Source: Diphasiastrum complanatum (Eukaryota; Streptophyta; Lycopodiopsida; Lycopodiales; Lycopodiaceae). From it: 64,000 bases of DNA. Of this stretch, positions 1-11,300 are shown one piece after another. A model generated the notes under the pieces. The model was given only the letters and a program-made list of their open reading frames with translations, ran no database searches and had not been told where the DNA came from. The DNA lies in contig CM055092.1 of assembly GCA_029204225.1 (NCBI GenBank), forward strand, positions 21,603,669 through 21,667,668, given 5' to 3'. Positions within the stretch are counted from its first letter, which is position 1. Each line of letters opens with the position of its first letter. Position numbers and translations under genes: made by a program.

Positions 1-1839
1 AGCCTATCGAATCTACATGCTCTCTACCTCTAAAGTAATTGATAGTAGAGATGTAGTTTTTCATGAAGAAGAAAAGTCCAATCTTGGAGGGGCCGAGATC
101 AAGCAACCTCAAAATCTATCACCTATTGTTATTGAAGACAATCAACTTATGGAGGAGTCAAGATTTAAAGATGGAAATCCTCGGATTTTTACTCCTAGAA
201 GATCCATGAGGGAGAGATCCGAGCCCAAGAGGCTCACTTATGATGACAAAGGAAAACAAGTGGATCTTAATTCCACTTATGCTTATTTTGTTTCTCATGA
301 GGAGCCCAAAGATGTTCAAGAAGCCCTCAATACCAAGGAGTGGTATGAGGCCATGAAGATTGAATATGATGCCTTGATCACCAACCACACATGGGAGCTA
401 GTGGATCCACCACCTAACATGCATATCATTGGATGCAAGTGGGTGTTCAAGATCAAGTACAATCATGATGGCTCCATCAACAAGTACAAGGCAAGATTAT
501 GTGCTAAAGGCTTTGCACAAATAGGTGGCCTTGAATATGAAGAAACCTTTGCTCCTATAGCAAAGATGGTGACAATAAGAATCATAATCTCTCTTGCCTT
601 ATTTTTTAAGTGGAAACTGTTTCAACTTGATGTCTCCAACGCTTTTTTGAATGGCTATCTTGAGGAGGAGATATACATGGAACAACCTCAAGGATTTATC
701 AAGGATAAATCTAAGGTGTGTTTTCTATTTAGAAGTCTTTATGGCTTAAAGCAAGCACCTAGATCATGGTATTCAAGACTCAACAACTTTCTACTTTCAT
801 TAGGATTTGTGCTTAGTGACTATGATCCTTCTATGTACTTAAAGTTTGATGGTAATAATATTGTCATTCTCCTAATCTATGTAGATGACATTATTCTTAG
901 TGGAAGTTGTTTGATGCTAGTTCAAGAAACCAAAGATGCATTAGGAGAAGAATTTAAAATGCAAGATCTAGGAGAGATCCATTACATTTTGGGCCTTGAG
1001 ATTGATTTTCATGAAGAGTATGCTTTTATTTGTCAATCTAGATACGTCTTTTCTATGTTGAGAAAATTCAATATGCAAAGTTGTAAAGGCATAGATACTC
1101 CCATAAAGCAACATGTAAAAGATCCTATTAAAGGTGATGAAAGATCCTTCGAGGACATCACAACTTATGGGAGTCTTATAGGCTCTTTAATTTGGCTTAC
1201 TATCACTAGACCCGATTTGAGCTATTGTGTGCACAAATTGAGTCAATTTATGCAAGATTCCAAGATCCAACATTGGAAGATGGCCAAGAGAGTTCTAAGA
1301 TATGTATCTTCTACTCAAGATTATGGCTCAAGAATGAAGATCTAACCATTGTTGGCTATTCAGATTCCAATTTTGCAAGTGATAAAATGGATCGGAAGTC
1401 CATTAATGCATATACTATCTTTCTTGGAGGCAATCTTGTGTCTTGGCTTTCAAAGAAGCAAGATACCATATCTCTATCATCTTGTGAGGCCGAGTACAAA
1501 GCACTCACTACAACAACTAAAGAGGTGCTTTGGATCAAGAGGTTAATCATGGAGCTAACTGAGTGCATCAACGAGGATGATCTTCCCTTGATCAAATGTG
1601 ACAACATATCGGCACAAGCTCTTGCAAACAATACTATTTTTCATGTAAGAAGCAAGCATATAGAAGTGGCACACCATTTTGTAAGGGAAAAGCTCATTGG
1701 AGGTGAAATCAACTTAGAACATGTCGACACATCTTCATGTATTGCTGATCTTCTCACAAAGCCACTTTGCAAAAGTGCCTTTTCAAAGCATAGGTCTAAT
1801 CTTGGTCTTATCTCAAGATCAATGCTTGATCCACATTAG
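1..1839 (+). pseudogene. Ty1/copia pol remnant A: reverse transcriptase and RNase H
   Basis: The 3' part of a copia polyprotein enters from the left edge already open. Reverse transcriptase (RT) begins near 330; GCKWVFKIK is near 435, the LYGLKQAPRSWY block near 740-770 and the catalytic YVDD near 880. RNase H follows, with SSCEAEYKAL near 1480 and the SKHIEVAHHFVREKL block near 1650-1695, and ends at a stop at 1837-1839. A one-base frameshift near 1320-1345 separates RT from RNase H, so the copy cannot make an intact Pol. The 5' LTR, gag, protease and most of integrase lie outside the window. A purine-rich tract and an LTR start follow directly. Confidence 0.9.
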
Positions 1840-1844
1840 ATACT

Positions 1845-2390
1845 TTTTTAGGAGGAGTGTCAAAATATTGAAAAATCTATCTAATGTTGTGAGTATGGGT
1901 CCTAAAAATGCCAAAGATGAATTGAGCTCTTTTGGCTTAGTAAAGACCCATCTTAGAATAAAATATTCAAGGTAGGTAGAAGTAGAAACTCGAGCTACCA
2001 TAGGAATTGCCATTTGTACTTTACATGCCACATTCAATGCATGAAAAGGCTAGGTGGCACAATTAGACATAGTGAGGTGGCTTGGATAAGTCTAGATAGC
2101 TTGAGAGGTGGATCCACAACTCCAATTCAACTCAAAGTAGGAGGAGAGTCCATGGATCTATATATATGTGATGTACTCTCATTGAGAAGATGATGAATTT
2201 GTGTGTAATGCAAATTTGGAGACAAGCTCTTTGTGCCCTCTCTCTCTCCATGAGTTTTGTACTTCTTATTTTCTCTCTCTAGCTGAGTAGAGGCATTTAT
2301 GATGCTTAGTCTTATGTTTTGTTGACAAATCTTGCTTGTAACACAATAATATTGCTTGTATGATCAGCTTTCCTATTGACAACCAATGCT
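1845..2390 (+). repeat. Polypurine tract and 3' LTR of copia remnant A (right end approximate)
   Basis: Right after the RNase H stop lies a purine tract ending GGAGGAG at 1857. TGTCAAAATATTG begins at 1858, the usual TG start of a 3' LTR. The stretch has a TATATATATG promoter-like motif near 2160 and a CT-rich patch near 2235-2280. No second copy is present, so the right end cannot be fixed; I placed it near where unrelated minus-strand copia sequence begins. Confidence 0.6.
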
Positions 2391-2463
2391 AGTCTGATCT
2401 TTATGGTGTTATTGGGCTTAGGAGATCAAAAATACATGTGTAGGGCATCCCACATGTGTGAAT

Positions 2464-4562
2464 TCAGCATATAATCCTTGCTATTCTCACCATATCCCAC
2501 AAAGATGCCTTTGATGGATGTTGCATCATCCTTTCTTCTCTTATCCAAGGATTGGTGTACATAGCAAGTGGATCAAAAACTTTGAGATCCTTGAGATTGG
2601 GCTTCTCTCCAAATAGAGCTTCAAATGGTGTGATTCCTCCAATGGCTTGGTTTGGCAATCTATTGCACAAGTAGTTAGTTCAAATTATTTCTTCACCCCA
2701 AAATGGTTTGGATAGAAAAGCATCTAGCCTTAAGGCCTTAGCACACTCACAAAGAGATCTATTTCTTCTCTCACTCACTCCATTTTGTTGAGGGGTGTAT
2801 GGACATGACAACTCCCTCTTTATGCCATTAGAACTACAAAAGTCAATCAACTTATTGGAGATATATTCACCTCCATTATCACTTTTTAATATCTTAATCT
2901 TGGTACTAAGTTGATTTTCCACCAAAGTCTTGAACTTTACAAAAGAATCAAACACCATTGATTTGCCAGACAAGAGGTACATCCAACAAAATCTAGAATA
3001 GTCATCAATGATGATTACATAGTACTTGGCACCACCATTAGACTCATGTGAAAAACTATGAACATCCGAATTGATGAGTTCAAGAGGAGAGTTTGATCTT
3101 GATGTAGATCTTGAGAAGGGTAGTTTGTGAGCCTTTGAGAGGCTGCATGCTTCACATCTCTTCCCACACTTTGACAAATGCTTGGGGAGTCCAACTGCAA
3201 GCTCCTTTGCAACCATAGATTCCATGGCTTTGTAGTTGGGGTGGCCCAACCTTTTGTGCCACAGTTCCACCTTTGATAACTCCACCTTTGCCAAGTTAAC
3301 ACTCTCCACTGCAACATTAGCATCAAGCTTAAACAATCTACCTTGCTTAAAGCCTTTGTCTATACATTCATCATTTCTAAGGATGGAACAAACTCCATGC
3401 TTAAATTATACATCTAGGCCGTTATCCATTAACTGGCCAACACTAAGCAGATTCTTGGTTAACTTAGGAACATAAAGAACATTATCAAGATTCATCCTTT
3501 TGGATGATCCCACATACAAGGGAATTGTTCCTATTCCACTTATCTTACATTCTTCACTACTTGCAGTATAGATTGATCTATGTAAATCATTGTACGAAAG
3601 TAAAGTGGAGAATATGTCCTTTTGATATGTCATGTGGGAACTTGCCCCACTATCAATCCACCAAGAATCATTGGTGTTGCTCTTGGATGATGGTGGTTTG
3701 TTGGAAACCATCAAGGATGACTCTTCATCCTCCTCTTCCTCCTGATGTGCAATGTTGCTTTGTTTGCTCTCTTGTGCCTTCTTCTTCTTGAGACATTCTG
3801 ATGCAAAATGTCCTTTCTTTCAATAGAAAAAACATCTGTGATTGGACTTGTCTTTGATCTTGCCCTTTGAGCTTGAAGCCTCATCCTTCTCCTTGGTCTC
3901 CTTGAAGTGCTTCTTCTTGCCATTGGTCTTCTTTTTCCCTTTGAATGAGAAATTAGCTTTCTCATCACCATCCTGCAGAAAAATAGCATTCATTCTTGCA
4001 TTGGTATGCATCATCCTACACTGTGTAGCTTTTCTATAGTAGGCAAAGTGTCTTGGATTGCAAAGCTTTGGACCGAATTTGTAATGCCACTCCCTAGACC
4101 ATTGAGGACAATCTGAACAAGCTTACTATCTTGAATCTTCTTTCCAATGGAAGCTAACTCCCTATTGAGAGACTTGATTCTTAGCACATAATCCTGTGCA
4201 CTCTCATCACTCCTCTTCATGCTTTTTAGAATCTGATTCCTAAGCATGAGAACCCTCGAAGTGTTACTAGACTCATAGATAGATTTTAAAGATTCCCAAG
4301 CCTCTTTAGCACTCTTACATGATGATACTTCTCTTAAAAGATCATTGCTTACATTCATCTTGATACAGTGAAGTGCAAGCCTAGACCTCTTCTTGTATCT
4401 CACTAATTCCTATGCACCTAGAGGTTCATCTTCATCATCTATTCGAAACTCATAAAGATCCTGGAGCACCATTAGTGACTACATCCTCACTTTCCAAATA
4501 GCATAATTGGTAGAATTTAACCTCTCACTAGCTTCTTGAAGGTAGGCTCCCACTGATCCCAT
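2464..4562 (-). pseudogene. Ty1/copia gag-protease-integrase remnant B
   Basis: On the minus strand the order is gag, zinc knuckle, protease, GAG-pre-integrase and integrase. Gag starts at an ATG at 4562 (reading MGSVGAYLQEASERLNSTNY) and is a UBN2-type gag, but has in-frame stops near 4477 and 4405. The CCHC region near 3800-3830 is frameshifted. Protease shows WWIDSGASSHMT near 3630-3660. Integrase is open from 3336 to 2680 with HKRLGHPNYKAM, the DDYSRFCW block, SDNGGEY and NGVSERRNRS, so the D, D and E residues are present. The copy is cut off at about 2464 inside integrase; RT, RNase H and the 3' LTR are missing, probably lost where remnant A abuts. Confidence 0.88.
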
Positions 4563-5181
4563 CTTACTAGCAAGATTCTACACACAAGATATAGATTTGT
4601 TTGAACCTGAAACTCACAAAGGTTTCTAACTTGCAGTGTTTCACTCAAATGCTGACTTCTAATCCAACAGATGGACTTGTAATCACAGTTCTATCACTCC
4701 CTCACAAAGCTGGAATGAAGATAAGATGAGATGCAAACTACTCTCAAGCAAATCTTGCCAATCTTGGCTATTCTTGGACAAAAACTGACTCTATCTCTCT
4801 CATTCACTTTGATGTACTTTCACGAACTGGTTTCCACTTTAAGAAGGTTTGAAATTAGCCTAGATTAATTAGTTTTCATGAAACAAATTCAAAACTAATC
4901 AATGGCAAGTGATCTTGGTAGCTTATCCTAGGATTTGCACCAAAAATTACATCAAACTGACACCAGATGAATTTTCTATGATCCAATGAATATGGGTTAT
5001 TAAATGCTGGTTCAGAGATGCCCACACATGTGAACAGTATGGATTTTGATCCTGAAAAAGTTTGGGATGAAATTCCCTCACCAAAACCTGGATACCAGCT
5101 CGCCCATCCAATACTAGCTTTTTGCACCAAAACCTGATAAAACTGGATTAGATTCAAACACTGATCAATGGCCTTGTACTT
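4563..5181 (-). other. Untranslated leader of copia remnant B
   Basis: This is about 620 bases between the primer binding site (5182-5194) and the gag start (4562) on the minus strand. I see no conserved coding domain. It is the expected position of a copia leader and packaging region, although long for one. Confidence 0.5.
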
Positions 5182-5194
5182 GGCTCTGATACCA
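5182..5194 (-). other. Primer binding site of copia B, with its 5' LTR beginning at 5195
   Basis: The minus strand reads TGGTATCAGAGCC, the classic copia site complementary to the 3' end of initiator methionine tRNA. The base before it on that strand ends CACA, so the 5' LTR of remnant B occupies positions from 5195 upward. Its outer end is not recognisable because the 3' LTR copy is missing; an A-rich run near 5287-5300 lies inside or near it. Confidence 0.8.
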
Positions 5195-6450
5195 TGTGAA
5201 AGTACTGTACATTAGGACCATAAATGGATCTACAAAAGATCCACAAGAGTGATTGGATGCTTGCTTAACAATCTATCAAAAAACTAGGCACAAGAAAAAA
5301 AAAAAAAAGAATTTCTTAGCGAAATCTCCACAAGGTAATTTCATGTGTTCGTTCATGGCTCACAATTACATTTACATAATATGTTGGAGGCAACTTTTGT
5401 GGCAGATTTGGGTAATAATTTCCAAAAATGTTTTTTCAAAAAATGTTCAATCCCGTTTTTCTACCTAATAGAATTTTATAAAAAATGAAAACCAAATAAT
5501 GGAAATAACAGAATTTTAATATTCCCATTTTTTGCATATGAGAGTAAAAAGGTAGATCAAATGTCTAAGATTGCCACCATTTCATTGCATGAAATAATGG
5601 CCATGGGGATGACCCATCTTCAAAATAATGTCGCAATATTATTTTATGGACCCGTCGTCCATGGTCCTCCCCATGGCCATTACCTCTCACATTATTTCAA
5701 GCAAGTCAAAAAGTCCATGGAGTGAAAAGGTCATATTTGGAGGCTATGATGCAAGGGAATAAACAACCCTATGCAATATCTAGATCTAAATTGAATGCTT
5801 ATGAAAATATATTAACTTGTCCATCACAGTGGGGTGTTTGGGTAGAGTTGTTGACTGCCACCGGAAGGTGTGAAGTCTCGAATCTAGACCACTATGTAGT
5901 GACATCTAAGGAGCTTAACTCCGTAAATGACATTGCTAACTTGTATATATGTTGTACATAGCAACCACTAGTTGATTAATGGTGTATGAAAAAAAAAAAA
6001 GTACTTGTTAACATGTGTCTTTGAAAACCAACAATAGTTTCATGACACAATCACTTGGGAGGATGAAATAATGTACCAGCAACCAATTTTGTAATTGACA
6101 ATAATCGTAAACACCAATAAGTCGATTCCTGAGCAAACCAGGTTGGTCAACTCGTGAGCTCTTGAGCAAATACAAAATCCGGCTATGAGATTATTTGGCA
6201 TAACGTTCAGCCCAACGATTGACAACAAAATATAACACCGTAGTCCTGAAGAATCCCTGCGTAATTAAGTAAATTTGCAAGTTTCCTTAGGATCCCCCCT
6301 CCTCCGGGGGGAGTGGCAATTTATTTTGGAAGCACATCATCATCTTTGTGCTGGAATACAAAAGAATGGAATTTTTTGAGCTGACATACAAACAAACGAA
6401 AAGATAATCAACCTGCAAAACATTCACAATATAATTGAAAAAGTAGTCCA
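5195..6450. other. Non-coding spacer with LTR remnant and imperfect inverted repeat
   Basis: No convincing gene. The first few hundred bases are probably the 5' LTR of copia B. An imperfect inverted repeat occurs around 5585-5610 and 5655-5700 (TGAAATAATG and CCATGGCCAT blocks on opposite strands). A short open stretch at 5722-5961 matches nothing I recognise. The end next to 6451 is probably the 3' untranslated and downstream region of the LBD gene. Confidence 0.5.
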
Positions 6451-6819
6451 TTATGTCAAAGAAGACCAGTAGCGCTCCTTTACATCAGATGTTGGTACAG
6501 AATTGTTGGAGGCAATGACAAAATCTGTGGAGCTAGAAATTTGTGACGGTAGCCCTGAGGAAGTGCCTCTGTCTGGGGTTGTGGGAAAGCCTAGAGTGGT
6601 TGATACTGTAGCTGCGGCAGTTGCAGCTACGGCACTCTCATGGAACCGATATCGCATGATCTCTGCTCTCACTGCATTCAGTTCAGCTTGAAGTGATTGG
6701 GCCTGCTGTTGGAGAGCAGAAATGGCACCCAGACAGCCGTGGACTGGATCTCGCAAGCGAGCACTGGCTTCGTACACAAGGCTGTTTGCGACGTCTCCAC
6801 GCTGACTTTCTTGAACTTC
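6451..6819 (-). CDS. LBD15-like: LOB-domain transcription factor, exon 2 (LBD13/15-like)
   Basis: This is the second coding exon of an AS2/LOB-domain DNA-binding protein acting in the nucleus, a family that controls organ boundaries and, in the LBD13/15/18/30 group, vascular and lateral-root development. The exon begins after an acceptor CAG at 6820-6822 with EVQESQRGDVANSLVYEAS, continues through RLRDPVHGCLGAISALQQQ and the L-x6-L-x3-L-x6-I coiled-coil segment, and ends at TAA 6451-6453. The variable tail is rich in Ala, Ser and Thr. EVQESQRGD joined to exon 1 KMLM matches the KMLMEVPESQRAD block typical of Arabidopsis LBD13 and LBD15. The reading frame is open and the splice phase is 0 on both sides. 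The family is certain; the exact orthologue is inferred. Confidence 0.93.
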   Translation of the reverse strand, partial: EVQESQRGDVANSLVYEASARLRDPVHGCLGAISALQQQAQSLQAELNAVRAEIMRYRFHESAVAATAAATVSTTLGFPTTPDRGTSSGLPSQISSSTDFVIASNNSVPTSDVKERYWSSLT

Positions 6820-8058
6820 CTGAACAGAATCAATAAAAACGTCAGGATTCAGGACTTAAATTTGAACTCCTGGAAATAAAAATATCAGTGTTAAGTCTGA
6901 TTGGCCCTTAGAAGATAATAATGGTTATATAGGCCATCGGCCTCACACTTATTAGCCTAACTGTACAATGCTTTAGTATTGGGACCTAGTAAGTGCCCAA
7001 TATAAGGACATTGATGTAGAACAATCAAAGCCATCTGACTCCAAAAGCCTTATGCATAACCTAAGTGGGTCAATAAGGAGATCGACAGATTCATCATAAT
7101 TGGGCCCAAGAGATTTAAGTATGAGCCAAAGGTCAATTTTTTAAAAAAGGTGACAACAAATTCTCTTTACAAGCTTAAGAATAAAGGATGTAAATAAGTG
7201 GAGGCATTTGGTAAGGACAAGCAAATCAACTTTTGACAACATAGATAGAGTGATTCTACACAACAAAAATATAACTAAATTGAAATTGAATTATGTGTTA
7301 AGGGGTTTATAATACTAGCTAAGGTAAATGATGACTAAAAATATTGGAGAAACTATAAGATATTGAATTGCAAATTGGTAATTTCCTACTACGTCCTTAT
7401 CCTACATTTTGGGTTGACAATTTTTTTGTGAAAGATTTGAGCTTCATCCATGAGTTTGCTACACTTGTTTGATGATGATGCATTTTATTCAACCCTAGAG
7501 TGCCCAAAAATAGCTAACCTAAATTACTCAAAAACACTTACATTTGTATCTCCATTTGTTGCCCATAAACCGTATAAATTTGTGACTTTAAGCTCTTTGA
7601 TGGTACACTTTTATCTACATAATTTCTTTCCAAATCAAAGCAAAAATCAGCTAACAGTTTCTGCTAAAGAAGGTGCATCATATCTATTAATCTTCTAGTA
7701 GGACGACAACATTTTTGCTTAGCATTCTTTGTGAGGTAGCAGCGGTTCATAATATAAATCTTGTGCATTCATAGCAACAATTCAACTCCTTGTGAGAGGT
7801 GAATTGTCAAAGATTTATGCCATCTCTGATTCCTTAGACTAGTAGTTATTCACTTTCTAGTATGATAGCTGCTTTGCTCAAGGAGAAAAGCGTATGCTCA
7901 CGTAAGTCACCACAACCGAGGGATCTATTAGGTATACTAAGCCCAAAGTGCAAAATCACCACAATCATTATCTAGTCCATAAGCCTTCTATTCATCTATG
8001 CAAATTTTTATTAGTGCTTTTGCCACTTTCATTATATGATTCTGATGTAATTAGTTAC

Positions 8059-8060
<2 letters not shown>

Positions 8061-8130
<70 letters not shown>
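8061..8130. repeat. (CT)n microsatellite, about 70 bp
   Basis: Uninterrupted CT dinucleotide run in the LBD intron. The preceding sequence (TTTTGCCACTTTCATTATA, then GATGTAAT) recurs in diverged form before two other CT runs in the same intron. Confidence 0.98.
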
Positions 8131-8132
<2 letters not shown>

Positions 8133-8320
8133 ACTACATATAAAACTAGAGGCTGGACAAGCCATTATTCCTTACAACGGGCTTCCAAATAAATGTTATT
8201 TAGTTCATATTACCCTTTGTATTTATCTATGCACAATATTTGGTGCTTCTGCGATGTTCATCTATTCAAAAATTTATTACTGAGCTTTCTCCCATTTTTG
8301 TTATATGATTGCGATGTAAT

Positions 8321-8341
8321 TCTCTCTCTCTCTCTCTCTCC
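8321..8341. repeat. (CT)n microsatellite, short
   Basis: About ten CT units, preceded by GTTATATGATTGCGATGTAAT, a diverged copy of the sequence before the tract at 8061. Confidence 0.95.
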
Positions 8342-8884
8342 CCTACCCCAAAGCCTAGTTTTTTAGGCTTTCTATTACGTAAAATCATTTTTGGTTTTTT
8401 CATGAAGGAAAAGGAGGCGCTAGATTATAATTTTTGAGCTTCCTTTTTTCTTTTCGAAACTTTTTAAATGCACTTTTTGGGAAGGTGCATGAAAAAAAAA
8501 TTTACGACAAAAAAAATAAAAAAGTTTTCACGTTGCGGAAGGTTACCGACGTCGGGGGCGAAGGCCCTTCGCCGGCGGAATGGCATCTAAGGGCGACCTC
8601 CCCGTGCCCAAAACAATTTAAATAGCTAGGATATATATTAAATTTCATGTAAACAATACATGTATTATGGGGTATATATACTAAAACAGACACGTGTTCA
8701 TCCATCAAATTTCGTTGACTAATATGCTTAAAACCCGAAAATACAAGGGGCGCAATCAAAACGCGTTGGTAAGTGTAACATTGTCTTTCCCTTCCTTTCT
8801 ACGTTGTGTGAAACTCTTTCTACTACGAATCACGATGGAACAAATGGATAAAATATCTGACTAGTATCAACTGTAAATTACTAT

Positions 8885-9090
8885 CGTTATCAGAGTAAGC
8901 TCCAGACTAGCAATGATAGCATTGCCCAACTAAAGTTATCTGTAAATTATTACTGATTCATATCAGAGCAAGCTCCAGACTAGCAATGATAGCATTGGCC
9001 AAACCAACGTTATCTGTAAATGACTAATTGGTATCAGAGCAAGCTCCAGACTAACAATGATAACATTGACCCAACTACCGTTATCTCATG
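8885..9090 (+). repeat. Three-copy tandem repeat carrying a primer-binding-site-like motif
   Basis: A unit of 71-73 bp is repeated three times. TATCAGAGYAAGCTCCAGAC occurs at about 8888, 8961 and 9032, each followed by a variant of AATGATAGCATTGCCCAACT and GTTATCTGTAAAT. The third unit reads TTGGTATCAGAGC, identical to the copia tRNA-iMet primer binding site. This is probably a duplicated piece of a retrotransposon LTR/leader junction. Confidence 0.85.
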
Positions 9091-9810
9091 ACTGGTCACG
9101 GCTAGCGTGATATTTGGAAAGAAGAAAGAAAGAAAAATCAGAGCAGAACACTCAATTACAATCCAAACGTGAATGTTTTCAGTGGCTGCTTTCTCTAAGG
9201 AGAAGCATTGGATTCCCTTTGTGAAAAAGGTGGATGTGCATTGATTCACAAGCGTTGAGAGCACTTTCATTGACACTACACGAACGACGTACTACTGTAT
9301 ATTTGATTGTATGTTCTTGAAACAAATCCTATAGATGCTGATTCTACTGGGTTCTTTGAATGCAAATGTTTGACAACAGTCAATTTTGTGACATAGTACT
9401 TTCAGTTAGTCATTGCTTCCAGAGCGGTTACATTCCAACTAGTAGCAGTTTACAGTTTATAAGCAACAAGGCTTGTTCTTACCATTGATGTTACTGGAGG
9501 AATAGCGATGAGGTATCGAAAAGCAAACCATGGTGGATCGAAGCTCAACACGGACCAGTCTGCTGACGTTTTAAGAGAGTATTTTGCCAAAAGATTTAAC
9601 ATCATGGCTGTGAAGGATTGAAGCGTGGAGAAATTTAGTAGGCTGTTCTTCGGTGGTAGGTGCAAGAATTTCAGGACCTTGCAAACTTGTGTGAATGCAC
9701 ATTGCAGTATCGATCAGAGAGTTTGTTAACCAAAAACATCCTCGCGTTCTAGATTCAAACTGGACTATAACTAAATATGACAATTTCATCAACGTCACAC
9801 AAAAATTATC

Positions 9811-9907
9811 AGATTGAAAAGCTAAATAACACCAACTATCGAGCTTTGAACTTACCAAATTGAAAAGTTAAATAACACCAACTATCATCAAGCTTTGAAG
9901 TTACCAG
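9811..9907 (+). repeat. Tandem duplication of about 48 bp
   Basis: Two adjacent units, each ATTGAAAAGYTAAATAACAC then CAACTATC, AAGCTTTGAA and GTTACCA or CTTACCA, differing by a few bases and a 3-base insertion in the second. Non-coding, inside the LBD intron. Confidence 0.85.
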
Positions 9908-10710
9908 GTTCAAAAGTTAAAAACACGTGTCAAGATGGAGATGCTGTCGGTACGATCTAGACCAGATTGATTGGCAAGATATTACAAGATGAGGAAAGGT
10001 GATAAACCTAAGAAACAACGTGGCAACCAAACAAGAATAAAATCAAAGCCAATTGGCTCTTCATCTTTAATCAACCAAGAGATTGTTCAAGGCAGTGAAT
10101 TGAAGTTATTGCGGCAAATCGGACAGTATATTGTGTGCAGATGTTGGAAGAAGGTCTATGACGAGAAACAGGGACACAATGGTGCACAATCTAGTTCTGC
10201 CGTTGACGATGAGGATGGTGACTAGGGAAGTTTCTTCTTTGATATTCTTCTGAAATCTTCTTGTCTTCTGAATATTTCGCAAAACAGGGTGTGCATACAG
10301 TATGCAAATGCTGTTCTGAATATACGTGCACGGAGGCCATGACGATGCTAAATATCCTGGGGCAGACTACAAGAAGGCACAATGGTTCAAAAGGTTACAG
10401 ATGCTTTTCTAAAGTGGAATCTTGAAACGCACCAAGTTTTCCCTTGCAATTATTGCATAAACGTTTTATGACAAATTGATTTTACATATGGTAAATAGGT
10501 TGCAAATAGATTGCAGACGCTTGACTAAGAGAGAGTGTTACAAAAGGTAACCTATGCGTCTGTAGATATCGACATCTATAGGTTGAATAGTAAAGGTAAC
10601 AGATCCTTTTGGTTCACGAAACAAGTTACGTTACTTCATCAAGTTCATCTCATCACCATTCCACCCATCAACGCACATGTGTATTGGAGCTTTTGCCACT
10701 ACCATTATAA

Positions 10711-10712
<2 letters not shown>

Positions 10713-10762
<50 letters not shown>
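10713..10762. repeat. (CT)n microsatellite, about 50 bp
   Basis: CT run in the LBD intron, preceded by GGAGCTTTTGCCACTACCAT, a copy of the sequence flanking the 8061 tract. Confidence 0.95.
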
Positions 10763-10765
<3 letters not shown>

Positions 10766-10904
10766 ACTCTGTCTGTGTGAGATTATTTCTACTGCTATGG
10801 ATCTAATGGATATAATGTCTGAATACTGTCCACTCTAAAGTTTAAACTTTATAGACATGGGAAGTGGAGGATTGACGCTCGTCCTCGTAATAGCCGGAAA
10901 AGGA

Positions 10905-11300
10905 TCGATGCTGGAACATTAAGAAGCGGTCCATTGTCTCACTATCCCCAACTGAAGCTGAACATATGGTGGTAACGGAGCAGCAACAAAGATTACTTGG
11001 AATGCGAAAAGCATATTATAAACGTTGCAGTTGTTTTGCGAAGATTCCTAAAAAACTTAAATGAACAAAGCATATTGATATAGGTTCCACACGCGATTGG
11101 CTCTCAAATTGCTTGGAAGTAAGAGTAGCTGCTGATATTTGCACGATTGCTGAAAAAGAAACACAACTAAATGATTACCCGGTCGGGTGCATGTTGGTGC
11201 ATTGGGGGAATTGTGACCATGTACTTATTGTAGCAAACTCTTTGTCTACAATAGCAATCAGTTCCACAGAGGCAAATCATGTCATGGATGTCGATCTTAT
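10905..11300 (+). pseudogene. Decayed Ty1/copia RNase H fragment in the LBD intron
   Basis: At 10912 the plus strand reads WNIKKRSIVSLSPTEAEHMV, a diverged form of the copia RNase H block normally read as W..KKQ..VSLSSTEAEY. A TKHIDI trace follows near 11068. A second similar trace, STIAISSTEANHVM, lies near 11248, so two RNase H ends or a duplication may be present. Frames are broken throughout. It shows that a retrotransposon once sat in this intron. Confidence 0.7.

Noticed and set aside
5182-5194. tRNA gene because of TGGTATCAGAGC
   Set aside because: Only the tRNA 3' complement is present, with no cloverleaf sequence around it; the sites here are retrotransposon primer binding sites.
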